From assembly GCF_001905385.1 (NCBI RefSeq), contig NZ_LIPF01000010.1, positions 1 to 64,000 on the forward strand: DNA of 64,000 bases, given 5' to 3'. This stretch comes from Streptomyces sp. CB02414 (GTDB lineage Bacteria; Actinomycetota; Actinomycetes; Streptomycetales; Streptomycetaceae). A program made the translations under genes and the position numbers. Every line of letters starts with the position of its first letter. The stretch's first letter is position 1. The notes beneath the pieces were generated by a model that did no database searches, was not told the DNA's origin, and worked only from the letters and a program-made list of their open reading frames with translations. This document shows positions 16,573 through 25,571 of the stretch, piece by piece.

Positions 16573-16667
16573 CGACCCGATCATCTGATCACAGGGAGGC
16601 CCACTTGATCGATCATAAGGGCGATGGGGTTAGCATATGAGCGCCGCCTAGCTCGAAAGATAGAGAC
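16573..16667 (+). promoter_or_regulatory. Promoter region of the GAPDH gene with GATC palindromes
   Basis: The 95-base gap contains GATCATCTGATC (from 16580) and the perfect palindrome TGATCGATCA (16606-16615), then a TAGCAT -10-like hexamer about 35 bases before the GTG. Two related palindromes upstream of a glycolytic gene could be an operator for a sugar-responsive regulator. The site has not been matched to a known protein. Confidence 0.45.
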
Positions 16668-18113
16668 GTGACTGTCAACGACGACTCGTTCACCAACTGG
16701 AAGAACCGCGAGGAGATCGCGGAGTCGATGATCCCGATGATCGGGAAGCTGCACCGTGAGCGGGACGTCACCGTCCTGCTGCACAGCCGCTCCCTGGTGA
16801 ACAAGTCGGTGGTCAGCATCCTCAAGACCCACCGCTTCGCCCGGCAGATCGCCGGCGCGGAGCTGTCGGTCACCGAGACGATGCCCTTCCTGCGGGCCCT
16901 CACCACGCTGGACCTCGGCCCCTCGCAGATCGACATCGGCATGCTCGCCGCGACCTACAAGAGCGACGACCGCGGGCTGTCGGTGGAGGAGTTCACCGCC
17001 GACGCCGTCGCCGGGGCCGCCGGCGCCAACAAGATCGACCGTGGCGAGGGCCGCGACGTCGTCCTGTACGGCTTCGGCCGCATCGGCCGGCTCGTCGCCC
17101 GCCTGCTCATCGAGAAGGCCGGCTCGGGCAACGGCCTGCGCCTGCGCGCCATCGTCGTCCGCGGTGGCGGCGAGCAGGACCTCGTCAAGCGCGCCTCGCT
17201 GCTGCGCCGCGACTCCGTGCACGGCCAGTTCCAGGGCACGATCACCGTCGACGAGGACAACAGCACCATCCTCGCCAACGGCAACGCCATCAAGGTGATC
17301 TACGCCGACGACCCGACGCAGGTCGACTACACGGCGTACGGCATCAAGAACGCCATCCTCATCGACAACACCGGCAAGTGGCGCGACCGGGAGGGCCTGT
17401 CCAAGCACCTGCGGCCCGGCATCGACAAGGTCGTCCTGACCGCGCCGGGCAAGGGCGACGTCCCCAACATCGTGCACGGCGTCAACCACGACACCATCAA
17501 GCCGGACGAGCGGATCCTGTCCTGCGCGTCCTGCACCACCAACGCGATCGTCCCGCCGCTGAAGGCGATGGCGGACGAGTACGGCGTGGAGCGCGGCCAC
17601 GTGGAGACCGTCCACTCGTTCACCAACGACCAGAACCTGCTGGACAACTACCACAAGTCGGACCGCCGCGGCCGCAGCGCGCCGCTGAACATGGTGATCA
17701 CGGAGACGGGTGCCGCCTCCGCCGTCGCCAAGGCCCTCCCGGACCTCCAGGCGAAGATCACCGGCAGCTCCATCCGCGTCCCCGTGCCGGACGTCTCGAT
17801 CGCGATCCTCAACCTCCAGCTCTCCCGCGAGACCACCCGCGAGGACGTGCTCGACCACCTGCGCGAGGTGTCGCTGACCTCTCCGCTCAAGCGCCAGATC
17901 GACTTCATCAGCGCGCCCGACGCGGTCTCCAGCGACTTCATCGGCTCGCGCCACGCCTCGATCGTGGACGCCGGCGCGCTCAAGGTCGAGGGCGACAACG
18001 CCATCCTCTACCTCTGGTACGACAACGAGTTCGGCTACTCCTGCCAGGTCGTCCGCGTCGTCCAGCACGTCTCCGGGGTGGAGTACCCGACATACCCGGC
18101 GCCGGCGGTCTGA
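16668..18113 (+). CDS. gap: Glyceraldehyde-3-phosphate dehydrogenase, long form
   Basis: At 481 residues this GAPDH is about 130 longer than the classical enzyme because of an N-terminal helical extension (residues 1-125). The NAD-binding motif LYGFGRIGRLVARLL follows near residue 131, the active-site SCASCTTN near residue 285, and the C-terminal WYDNEFGYSCQVVR is intact. The catalytic Cys and downstream His are present, so it should oxidise glyceraldehyde-3-phosphate. It is probably a second copy in the genome. A strong hairpin terminator follows. The GTG start has a weak ribosome binding site. Confidence 0.92.
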   Translation: MTVNDDSFTNWKNREEIAESMIPMIGKLHRERDVTVLLHSRSLVNKSVVSILKTHRFARQIAGAELSVTETMPFLRALTTLDLGPSQIDIGMLAATYKSDDRGLSVEEFTADAVAGAAGANKIDRGEGRDVVLYGFGRIGRLVARLLIEKAGSGNGLRLRAIVVRGGGEQDLVKRASLLRRDSVHGQFQGTITVDEDNSTILANGNAIKVIYADDPTQVDYTAYGIKNAILIDNTGKWRDREGLSKHLRPGIDKVVLTAPGKGDVPNIVHGVNHDTIKPDERILSCASCTTNAIVPPLKAMADEYGVERGHVETVHSFTNDQNLLDNYHKSDRRGRSAPLNMVITETGAASAVAKALPDLQAKITGSSIRVPVPDVSIAILNLQLSRETTREDVLDHLREVSLTSPLKRQIDFISAPDAVSSDFIGSRHASIVDAGALKVEGDNAILYLWYDNEFGYSCQVVRVVQHVSGVEYPTYPAPAV

Positions 18114-18132
18114 TCGCCGCGGTACGTGGAAA

Positions 18133-18163
18133 GGGGCGGTGGGAGAGTGTCTCCCGCCGCCCC
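18133..18163 (+). terminator. Intrinsic terminator after GAPDH
   Basis: GGGGCGGTGGGAGA (18133-18146) pairs with TCTCCCGCCGCCCC (18150-18163) around GTG, with one wobble. No T-run follows, as is usual in Streptomyces. Confidence 0.8.
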
Positions 18164-18177
18164 TCGCGCATGCCGGG

Positions 18178-18381
18178 TCAGGACCTGAGGCCGTCCGCGA
18201 ACAGCCGGGTCAGCGCGGTCGGCGCCGTGATGGCGGTGCCGACGACGACGCTGTGCGCGCCCGCCGCGAGGGCCTGCGCGGCCTGCTCCGGCGTGGCGAT
18301 CCGGCCCTCGGCGAGCACCGGGACTGCGAGCGCCCCGGCGAGGTCGGTGACCAGGGCCAGGTCCGGGTCAAGTGCCCTTCG
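18178..18381 (-). pseudogene. 3' remnant of nanE (N-acetylmannosamine-6-phosphate 2-epimerase)
   Basis: The minus strand encodes the last part of a NanE-type TIM barrel: DPDLALVTDLAG, VPVLAEGRIATPEQAAQALA and GAHSVVVGTAITAPTALTRL, ending at TGA 18178-18180. These are the conserved phosphate-binding strands of the epimerase. Upstream of about 18381 the sequence loses similarity and passes into a terminator hairpin, so roughly the first two-thirds of the gene is missing and the fragment cannot be active. The FadR-type regulator beside it would fit an ancestral sialic-acid or ManNAc locus. Confidence 0.8.
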
Positions 18382-18405
18382 AGGCCGCCGGCTTTCGGCC
18401 GTACG

Positions 18406-18441
18406 CCGGAGGCGCCCCCGCCACCGCGAGGGCGCCTCCGG
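18406..18441 (-). terminator. Hairpin terminator of the FadR-type regulator
   Basis: CCGGAGGCGCCC (18406-18417) and GGGCGCCTCCGG (18430-18441) form a perfect 12-bp stem with a 12-base loop directly after the regulator's stop codon on the minus strand. Confidence 0.75.
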
Positions 18442-18454
18442 GTCCGCCGGTCGG

Positions 18455-19201
18455 TCAGCGGCGGGCGCGGGCCTCCGCGATCCGCTGCCGCACGGGCGCG
18501 TAGTGCTCGGCCAGCGCCTCCGCGAACTCGGCCGCGTCCCGCGCCCGCACCGCGTCCACGATCCGCTGATGGTTGGCGATGGTGGCCGCCTCGTGCTCGT
18601 GGGTGAAGACGTCGAGATGCGGCGCGACGATGACGTAGACGTCCCAGAAGGCGGACGAGAGCTGACCGACGAGGTCGTTGCCGAGCGGGGCGAGAAGCAG
18701 GGTGTGGAAGGTTCGGTCGGCCTCGACGAAGCCGTTCCCCTCCCCCGCGCCCGCCCTGCGCATCTCGTCGACGTGGGCTGCGAGGCGGTCGATCTGCTCG
18801 TCGCTCAGTGAGGTGACGAGCCGTTCGGCCATGCCCCGCTCGAACAGCTCGCGCACCTCGATGAGGTCGCTCATCACCTGGAAGTCGTCGTCGGGGCCGA
18901 GCAGCCCCCGGAAGGCCAGGCTCTCCACCAGGGCGGACAGGCTCAGCCGCCCCACATAGGTGCCGTGTCCGTGCCGCACCTCGACGATGTCGAGCGCGGT
19001 GAGGATCCGGATCGCCTCCCGCACGCTGGAACGGCTCGCGCCGAGCGCCTCGCACAGGGCGGGCTCGGTCGGCAACGGGTCTCCCGGGCGCAGCTCGTTG
19101 CGCAGGATGTAGGCCTTGATCCCGTCCACGACTTCCTGCCGCAACGGTTGTCGTGCCGTCTTGGGCTCCGGTACCTGGTGCCGAATCGCCCTTTGCCCCA
19201 C
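18455..19201 (-). CDS. GntR-family (FadR subfamily) transcriptional regulator
   Basis: This 248-residue regulator has an N-terminal GntR helix-turn-helix (EPALCEALGASRSSVREAIRIL) and an all-helical FCD domain with the usual Asp/His metal-binding positions (EADRTFHTLLL, NHQRIVDAV). GAGG lies six bases before the GTG at 19201. The neighbouring nanE fragment suggests that it once controlled amino-sugar or sialic-acid catabolism. With those genes gone it may be an orphan or act elsewhere. A palindrome at 19260-19275 is the likely operator. Confidence 0.88.
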   Translation of the reverse strand: MGQRAIRHQVPEPKTARQPLRQEVVDGIKAYILRNELRPGDPLPTEPALCEALGASRSSVREAIRILTALDIVEVRHGHGTYVGRLSLSALVESLAFRGLLGPDDDFQVMSDLIEVRELFERGMAERLVTSLSDEQIDRLAAHVDEMRRAGAGEGNGFVEADRTFHTLLLAPLGNDLVGQLSSAFWDVYVIVAPHLDVFTHEHEAATIANHQRIVDAVRARDAAEFAEALAEHYAPVRQRIAEARARR

Positions 19202-19252
19202 CGCCACCTCTTGACCCCTCTCATTTGCCCAGCTACGCAGGATGTTACCAAG

Positions 19253-19275
19253 CATCAGACATCAGACGTATGATG
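19253..19275. promoter_or_regulatory. Candidate FadR-type operator in the divergent promoter
   Basis: CATCA (19260-19264) and TGATG (19271-19275) form an inverted repeat with a 6-base spacer, and a second copy of CATCAGAC starts at 19253. It lies 52 bases upstream of the regulator start. The rest of the 312-base gap to the PLC-like gene contains only a short hairpin (CCTTCCA 19278-19284 with TGGAAGG 19295-19301) and no gene. Confidence 0.5.
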
Positions 19276-19513
19276 CACCTTCCACACCCGCTGCTGGAAG
19301 GCGGACGACGCGTGCGCCACCGCCTTCCCGGCGGCGACGGACGGTCCGGGCGGGCACCGCTGGCACTGTGTGCATCCGCAGGGGAGCGTCGCCGGGCAGG
19401 AGGCCCTGAGCGGCGGCTGACCCGCATCGGCCGACCGTGCCGGGGCATGAGTGTGATGGCGTACCACCCGTACGCCGTGTCGCACGACGGTCGGCCGAAA
19501 CGAGAATGGGGTC

Positions 19514-21766
19514 ATGGACGGACTGGTTCGGCGCTCCCCCTGGATCGGGGTGCTGATCTGGTGCGTGGCGGTGCTGAGCCTGTCCGTCCTGGCCGCGGCG
19601 GCGGTGGTGCGCAGTACCGTCCTCGACCCGAAGTTCTACTCCCAGGTACTGGAGGACGAACGGGCCTACCAGCGGTTCTACGACGAGGTGCTGGTCGACC
19701 CGGCCAGTACGCCGCTGACCCAGGAGCTCCTGGACCGGCTGCCCGTCCCGCAGTCGACCATCACCTCGAACCTCAAGGTGGTGATTCCGCCGGAGACGCT
19801 GCGGGCCATCGGCGACCGGCAGATCGCCGAGGTGATCCACTACCTGGAGGGGAACCGCGACCGGCTACGGATCACGGTCGACCTGGAGCCCGTCGTGGCG
19901 AACGTCGAGCGGCTCAGCCAGGCCTACTTCGGTGATGCCGTCGCCGCCCTGCAACAGCGGTCCGAGCCCGACTTCCAGGCCTTCGTGCAGCGGCTGTCGG
20001 AACTGGCGGCGCAGGTGGTGGCCGGTGAGGCGCCGTTGGAGGGCCTGCCGTCGCTGCCGCTGTCCCACGGGCAGGCCGTCGCGGCGACCGAGGTGCTGAT
20101 GCGCCTGGTGCCGGCGGACGCGCGCGCGGGGATCAGGCCCACCGTGCAGGCGGCGCTGGACCGCGGGGACGTGGCCGGGGCACTGGCGTCGGTCGCGCCG
20201 GTCGCGCTGACGGACCAGGTCCGGGCCGCGGCCGCGGAGTTCCTGCGGGAGGCGCGGGAAGGCACCTGGGTCGTCACGGTCGACGTCGATCCGGCGCGGG
20301 AGGCGCTGGCCCCGGTGGACCGCGCCCGTTCCGTCACCCGCCTCTTCCAGGAGGTGGTGGAACCGGCGGCGGCGGTGCTGTGCGCCGCCGCGCTCACTCT
20401 GCTGTGGCTGTCCACGCCCGGCCCCGTCAGACGGCGGCTGATGCCGCTCGGGTGGGTGCTCGCGGCCGCCGCCTCGCTGACGGCCCTGACCGTGGCGCTG
20501 CTGCGTCTCATGCCGGTCGACGCCCTGTTCGGGACTCCGGCCTCGTGGCCCCCGTCGGCGGCGGAACTCCTCACGGACGTCCAGGCCACGGCCGTCGACC
20601 AGCTCCTGACGACCGCCGTGCTCGTCGCGGTGATCCTGCTCGCCGCGGGCGCCCTGCTGATCACCGTCGGGTGGGCCTGGGAGACGCGGCCCGGCATGCC
20701 GGTCCTCACTGATCCGCGGCACGGTCCGACGCTGACCTTCGCCGTCACGGCCTGCGCGCTGGTCGGCACGATGCTGGCGCCGGTGGCCATCACCGGTTCC
20801 TCGCCGCGCATCTGCCAGGGCAGCGCCGAGCTGTGCGACGCCCGGTACGACGAGATCGCGCAGCTCGCGTCGCACAACGCGATGGCCACGACGGCGGACC
20901 GGTTCATCGGCCCCCTCCAGGACCCGGACATCGTCGGCCAGCTCGACGCCGGGGTGCGCGTGCTGCTCCTGGACACGCACCGCTGGGAGCGGCCCGAGGA
21001 GGTCGCGGACCGGCTCAGCACCTCGGACTTCTCCCCCGCGCTGCGCCGGCGGCTCACCGGCATCCTGGAGCGGGTGAACCCTCCGGAGCCGGGCCTGTGG
21101 CTGTGTCACTCGGTGTGCGGGGCCGGCGCGCTGGAACTGGCGCCCACGCTGCGCCAGATCGGTGGCTGGCTGCGGGCGAACCCCACCGAGGTGGTCACGC
21201 TGATCCTTCAGGACGGGGTCGGTGCCGTCGACAGTCAGGCCGCCTTCGAGCAGGCCGGGCTCTCGGACCTGCTGTACGAGCCGGACGCGGACCCGGACCG
21301 CCCGTGGCCGGAGCTGGGCGAGATGATCGACGAGGGCCGGCGACTGGTCGTCTTCGCGGAGAAGGCCGACGGGCCCGCGCCGTGGTACCGCAACTTCTAC
21401 CGGTACGGCATGGAGACGCCGTTCGCGTTCCGCAGCCCGGACGAGATGTCCTGCCTGCCGAACCGGGGCGGTACGGACAAGCGGCTGTTCCTGCTCAACC
21501 ACTTCGTCACGGCCGGCGGCGGCCGGCGGCTGGACGCCGGGACCGTCAACTCCCGGGAGCGGGTGCTGGAACGGGCGCACAACTGCGAGCGGCAGCGCGG
21601 CAGGCCGGTGAACTTCATCGCGGTGGACTACGCGACGATCGGCGACGCGCTCGGCGCGGTCGAGGAACTCAACGCCGAACGCCGTGAGGACGACGGCCGC
21701 TTCCCCGTGGAGCGGTCACCGGGAAGGCTCGGCGACGCGGTGGTGGCCGCGTCACCGAGGGAGTGA
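19514..21766 (+). CDS. Membrane protein with extracytoplasmic PI-PLC-like domain
   Basis: The 750-residue protein has an N-terminal transmembrane helix (about residues 10-32), a 250-residue outer domain, three to four helices at about 285-430, and a C-terminal domain from about 440 resembling the X domain of phosphatidylinositol-specific phospholipase C. SHNAM (His near 453) and LCHSVCG (His near 530) match the two catalytic histidines, and DAGVRVLLLDTHRW supplies the conserved Asp. The catalytic domain should face outward. The substrate may be a phospholipid or glycolipid. It appears to be a single gene ended by a strong terminator. Confidence 0.75.
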   Translation: MDGLVRRSPWIGVLIWCVAVLSLSVLAAAAVVRSTVLDPKFYSQVLEDERAYQRFYDEVLVDPASTPLTQELLDRLPVPQSTITSNLKVVIPPETLRAIGDRQIAEVIHYLEGNRDRLRITVDLEPVVANVERLSQAYFGDAVAALQQRSEPDFQAFVQRLSELAAQVVAGEAPLEGLPSLPLSHGQAVAATEVLMRLVPADARAGIRPTVQAALDRGDVAGALASVAPVALTDQVRAAAAEFLREAREGTWVVTVDVDPAREALAPVDRARSVTRLFQEVVEPAAAVLCAAALTLLWLSTPGPVRRRLMPLGWVLAAAASLTALTVALLRLMPVDALFGTPASWPPSAAELLTDVQATAVDQLLTTAVLVAVILLAAGALLITVGWAWETRPGMPVLTDPRHGPTLTFAVTACALVGTMLAPVAITGSSPRICQGSAELCDARYDEIAQLASHNAMATTADRFIGPLQDPDIVGQLDAGVRVLLLDTHRWERPEEVADRLSTSDFSPALRRRLTGILERVNPPEPGLWLCHSVCGAGALELAPTLRQIGGWLRANPTEVVTLILQDGVGAVDSQAAFEQAGLSDLLYEPDADPDRPWPELGEMIDEGRRLVVFAEKADGPAPWYRNFYRYGMETPFAFRSPDEMSCLPNRGGTDKRLFLLNHFVTAGGGRRLDAGTVNSRERVLERAHNCERQRGRPVNFIAVDYATIGDALGAVEELNAERREDDGRFPVERSPGRLGDAVVAASPRE

Positions 21767-21772
21767 GGCGCG

Positions 21773-21802
21773 GGCCGGCGGTCCGCGGGCGGACCGCCGG
21801 CC
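21773..21802. terminator. Bidirectional terminator
   Basis: A 14-bp perfect stem (21773-21786 with 21789-21802, core GGCCGGCGGTCCGC) lies between the convergent PLC-like and glucanase genes and should end transcription from both sides. Confidence 0.8.
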
Positions 21803-21814
21803 GGTGCGCCGTTC

Positions 21815-24800
21815 CTAGCGGTTGATCTTGAACTGGGAGCCCGGCTCGATGCGTATGTCGTCCTCGGCCGAATCGGTGATCGTGACGTCGGTCAGGGTGG
21901 CGCTGCCGCGGGCGCCGCCCATGGCGAGGATGCCCGATCCGTTGTTGGACTTGTCGATGCGGACGTTGTCGATCTTCACGTCCGGCATCGCTCCGCCTCC
22001 CGTCTTGAACTGGATGCCGTCGTAGGTGGAGTCGAGGATCTCGGTGTCCCGGATGGTGACGCCCGGGATGTCCTGGCCCTGCGCGAAGAGGGTGATGGCG
22101 CCGAACTCCTGCGCCTCGTTCCAGAACGCGCCGCCGGTGCGGTGCAGGGCGTTGCCCGCGATCAGGGTCTGCCCGGAGAAGGGCAGCGGGTCGTGGTCGG
22201 TGGCGAGCATGATGGCCGGGTAGTTCATCGTGTCGGAGATGACGTTGTTCTCGATGGTGTTGCCGTAGCCGCCGTAGATCGCGATGCCGTTGGCCCGCCA
22301 CGGGAGCTGGATGGTGTTGTTGCGGAAGTGGTTGTCGTGGCCGACGTCCACCGAGGTGTCCTTCACGTACTTGCTGGCCCACACGGCGAGCGAGTCGTCG
22401 CCGGTGTTGCGGAAGGAGGAGTTGTAGACCGTGGAGTTGCGGGTGCCGTTGGCGAAGTTGATGCCGTCGGCGTAGGTGTTGCGGATGCGCATGCCGGTGA
22501 ACTCCAGGCCGTCACCGGGGCCCCACAGCTCGGGGATGTTCGAGTAGTCGCGGCCGGCCCAGACACCGACGTTGGCGTGCTCGATCCACACGTTGCTGAT
22601 CTTGGTGTCCTTGCCGAAGCGGCCGTTGAGGCCGACGCCGCCCTCGTGGTTGCCGTCGCCACCGCGGATGGTGCCCGAGCCGAAGATGGCGAGGTCGGAG
22701 ATCTGGGTGTTGTCGTCGATGTCGAAGCCGAAGTTGCCCTCGTGCGGGTGGTTGATGCCGCCGGCCTCGTGCGGCGGGGTCAGGGTGTACAGCTGGGAGT
22801 GCCACATGCCCGCTCCGCGGATGGTGACGTCCCGGATGCCGACCTGGTTGAACTGGCCGCGGTTCTGCGGGTCGTCGGTGAGGATCTTCTGCTCCTGGCG
22901 CCACTGACCGGCCGGGATCCACACGCAGGGGATGTCGCCGTTCTGGTCGGCGGTGACGGCGCGCTGGATGGCGTCGGTGTCGTCGAGTCCGTCACCGGGT
23001 ACGGCACCGTACTCGGTGATCGGGACGCAGTCGTCCGGCTTGGTCTTCGGCGGCGCGACCTGCTCCAGGTCGATCAGGTCGATGACGTAGAAGGCGGCCG
23101 TGTCGCCCGCGTCGCGCTGGAGACGGAATTCGGTGCCCTGCGGGAAGGTCCGGTCCAGCAGCGCGTGGGACTCGTCGAACAGCCGCCGCGCGTCGCCGCC
23201 GGGGCGGTTGGTGAGGTCCTCGGGGTCGTCGGTGTCGCCGTACAGCCAGCTGTGCTTGGAGGACAGGGTCAGCTTCCGCACGAACTCGCCGTCGGCGTAG
23301 AGGCTGATCGTGGCCTCGGCACCACCGCCGCCGGGGGCGTCGGGGATGGAGTTGCGTACGACGATGGAGTTGGTGGGCGTGGTGGAGGTGAACTCGACGT
23401 ACTGGCCGGTGGAGTCGAGCCGGACGGACTTGCGGCCCGAGGACTCGGTGCCGAAGTTGGTGTGGCCGAAGGTGCGCTTGGCGTCGGTGGTGAGCAGGGT
23501 GCCCTCGTAGCGGCCGTTCTCCGCCTCGTACTCGGTGTAGGGGACGGCGGCGCCGCGTCCGACGACGATGGACTTGGCGAGCACGTTGTTGTTCTCGTTG
23601 GTCTCGGTGACGACGCCGGTCGCGTCGGCGGTGGCGGTGAGCGTGGCGCCGCCGCTCGTCGCCTTCCAGGTGCCGCTGATCGGCACGTTGACGGTGGCGC
23701 CCGCGGCCACCTCGCCGGTCGTGCCGTTCAGGGGGGTCGTGCCCGCTTGGAGCCGGGTCACCGAACCGGCTTCGACGGCGCTGGTGCCGCGGTTGTGCAC
23801 GGCGACGGTGAAGGTGACGGGTGCGCCCACGGCCGGGTTGGCCGGGTCGGTGGTGATGGAGCGCACCTCCAGGTCGGGTCCGGGGGCCCGGTCGACGACC
23901 AGCCGGCCGGAGGCGGTGCGGCTGTTGTTGGAGTCGTCGAGTTCGGCGACCGTGTCCCGGGGGTCGGCCACGGCGGCGACGGCGTAGCTGCCGGCCGCGT
24001 GGGTGCCGGTGGCGATCTCCACCTCGGCGGACTCGCCGGGGTCGAGCGCGGGCACCTCGGCGCTGCCGGCGGCGGCGCCCTCGACGGTGACCTCGGCCGT
24101 GGTGGCGGCCGAGGGTGCGGTGCCGGCGTTGCGGACGGTGGCGTCGACGGTGACCTCGTCGCGCTCGGAGGGGTCGGCGGGCGACCAGTCGAGGCCGGTG
24201 ACGGTCAGGTCGGGCGCGGGCGCGGCGGCGCCGACGACCTGGAACTCGGCGACCTGGCCGCCGGGCGCGCCGGTGTTGGAGAAGAAGCGGAGCCGTACGT
24301 CGGACACGCGGCCGGTGACCGGGACGGTCACGGTGTTGTCCGTGCCGGGGCTGAAGGAGTAGTCGGCGCGGGCCCGCAGTGAGGTGAAGTCGCTCTCGCC
24401 CTGCGCGCGGCCGAGCACCTGGATGCTCTGGGTCCGGGCGGACCAGACCGGGTCCGGGTTGAGCTTGACGACCACGGCGCTGACGTCGGCGTCGGCGCCG
24501 AGCTTCACGGTGAGGTCGGCGGGGTGGCCGGCGGCCTCCCAGTAGGTGGAGGTGGAGTCGTCGGTGGCGTTGGCCGCGACGTAGGAGTGGACCGACGAGG
24601 TGGCCTCGACCGGCTTGTTGCGGGCCAGGTTGGTGCCGGTGGGCGGGGGCTCGGTGACCACGTCGTCGCCGTAGACCTCCAGTTCGGACAGCTGGGCCGC
24701 GTTCCAGCCGGTGTTGCCGGTGACGTGGACGCGGACGTAGCGGGTGTCGGCGGGCGCGTCGAGGTCGAGGGCGACGGTGTTGGCGCGGGCGGGGTCGAAG

Positions 24801-25198
24801 GCGCGCGGCGCCGAGGCGTCGAGGGCGCGGAAGGTGGAGCCGTCGGTGCTGCCCCGGAGGGAGAGCGTCTGGCTGCGGCTCTCCCAGCCGGCGGGCAGCT
24901 TGAGGACCACCCGCTCGACGTCGCGGGCCTCACCGAGGTCGACCTGCACCCACTGCGGGAAGGAACCGGCCGGGCCCTCCCAGTAGGTCGCCTGGGTGCC
25001 GTCGGTGGTGTTTCCGGCCGGGTAGGCGCCGTGCGAGCCGCCCGCGGTGGCGGGACGGCCGAGGGCGAGGTTCACGTCGGCGGCGGCCGTGGCGGCGTGC
25101 GCGCCGGCCGCGAAGGGCAGCGGGAGCAGCCCGACCGTCATCAGCCCGGCCACGACGGCGCCCGTCAGCGACCGTCGGCCGAGAGATCTCCATCTCAT
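21815..25198 (-). CDS. Secreted multidomain glycoside hydrolase, GH87-like (alpha-1,3-glucanase/mycodextranase type)
   Basis: The 1127-residue enzyme has a Sec signal peptide (cleavage near residue 35), two F5/8-type carbohydrate-binding domains (about 40-180 and 190-325), two CARDB Ig-like domains (about 330-555), a CBM35/CBM6-like module (about 565-720) and a C-terminal parallel beta-helix (about 735-1127). The helix begins with a pectate-lyase-like YGAVPGDGLDDTDAIQ motif and carries NTGDDSLAVW, the paired acids expected of GH87. It is probably secreted to degrade alpha-1,3- or mixed alpha-glucans of fungal or biofilm origin. AAGAGGA precedes the ATG at 25198. Confidence 0.8.
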   Translation of the reverse strand: MRWRSLGRRSLTGAVVAGLMTVGLLPLPFAAGAHAATAAADVNLALGRPATAGGSHGAYPAGNTTDGTQATYWEGPAGSFPQWVQVDLGEARDVERVVLKLPAGWESRSQTLSLRGSTDGSTFRALDASAPRAFDPARANTVALDLDAPADTRYVRVHVTGNTGWNAAQLSELEVYGDDVVTEPPPTGTNLARNKPVEATSSVHSYVAANATDDSTSTYWEAAGHPADLTVKLGADADVSAVVVKLNPDPVWSARTQSIQVLGRAQGESDFTSLRARADYSFSPGTDNTVTVPVTGRVSDVRLRFFSNTGAPGGQVAEFQVVGAAAPAPDLTVTGLDWSPADPSERDEVTVDATVRNAGTAPSAATTAEVTVEGAAAGSAEVPALDPGESAEVEIATGTHAAGSYAVAAVADPRDTVAELDDSNNSRTASGRLVVDRAPGPDLEVRSITTDPANPAVGAPVTFTVAVHNRGTSAVEAGSVTRLQAGTTPLNGTTGEVAAGATVNVPISGTWKATSGGATLTATADATGVVTETNENNNVLAKSIVVGRGAAVPYTEYEAENGRYEGTLLTTDAKRTFGHTNFGTESSGRKSVRLDSTGQYVEFTSTTPTNSIVVRNSIPDAPGGGGAEATISLYADGEFVRKLTLSSKHSWLYGDTDDPEDLTNRPGGDARRLFDESHALLDRTFPQGTEFRLQRDAGDTAAFYVIDLIDLEQVAPPKTKPDDCVPITEYGAVPGDGLDDTDAIQRAVTADQNGDIPCVWIPAGQWRQEQKILTDDPQNRGQFNQVGIRDVTIRGAGMWHSQLYTLTPPHEAGGINHPHEGNFGFDIDDNTQISDLAIFGSGTIRGGDGNHEGGVGLNGRFGKDTKISNVWIEHANVGVWAGRDYSNIPELWGPGDGLEFTGMRIRNTYADGINFANGTRNSTVYNSSFRNTGDDSLAVWASKYVKDTSVDVGHDNHFRNNTIQLPWRANGIAIYGGYGNTIENNVISDTMNYPAIMLATDHDPLPFSGQTLIAGNALHRTGGAFWNEAQEFGAITLFAQGQDIPGVTIRDTEILDSTYDGIQFKTGGGAMPDVKIDNVRIDKSNNGSGILAMGGARGSATLTDVTITDSAEDDIRIEPGSQFKINR

Positions 25199-25503
25199 GG
25201 GGGTCCTCTTGTTCGGTGGGGAGTCGGGGAGCACGACAGGCCGGCAAGCAAAGGGGAAGCACCGACCATGCGCATCAATTGAGCTGGACAGTCGATTCTT
25301 TGCGGAAAGCGCGTCATCAGGTTTCTAGCGCGTCACCTGTTTGTCAACGGTCCTCGCCACGACCGGATTTGGTACGCAAACTCCTTGCGCCGCTTGCGAT
25401 CGACTTGCGTTGGCGTTGACCTGGGCATGTCGCGTCGATACACCCAGACGACACCGTTTCAACCCTGTACGGCACGCAAGTCGTGCACGGGGAGGAGAAA
25501 CAG
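25199..25503 (-). promoter_or_regulatory. Promoter region of the glucanase gene, with direct repeats
   Basis: This gene-free stretch holds two tandem copies of AGCGCGTCAYC followed by similar sequence (25308-25324 and 25327-25343, period 19) and three CTTGCG hexamers (25384, 25393, 25404). The tandem copies lie 110-145 bases upstream of the glucanase start and look like an activator or repressor site. No protein-coding gene is supported here. Confidence 0.4.
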
Positions 25504-25540
25504 AAAGGCCGGCCCGGCGCCCGTAGGCGTCGAGCCGGCC
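25504..25540 (-). terminator. Terminator of argG
   Basis: On the minus strand GGCCGGC (25534-25540) pairs with GCCGGCC (25507-25513), with additional inner pairing, and is followed by TTTCTG. The 16-bp palindrome GCGTCCCCGGGGACGC (25554-25569) lies between it and the argG stop and may reinforce termination. Confidence 0.75.
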
Positions 25541-25571
25541 TCTGCCGGTGGGGGCGTCCCCGGGGACGCGG

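Noticed and set aside
22142..24382. Open frame of about 746 codons opposite the glucanase
   Set aside because: It is antisense to a well-supported secreted enzyme and consists of Gly/Val-rich shadow sequence.
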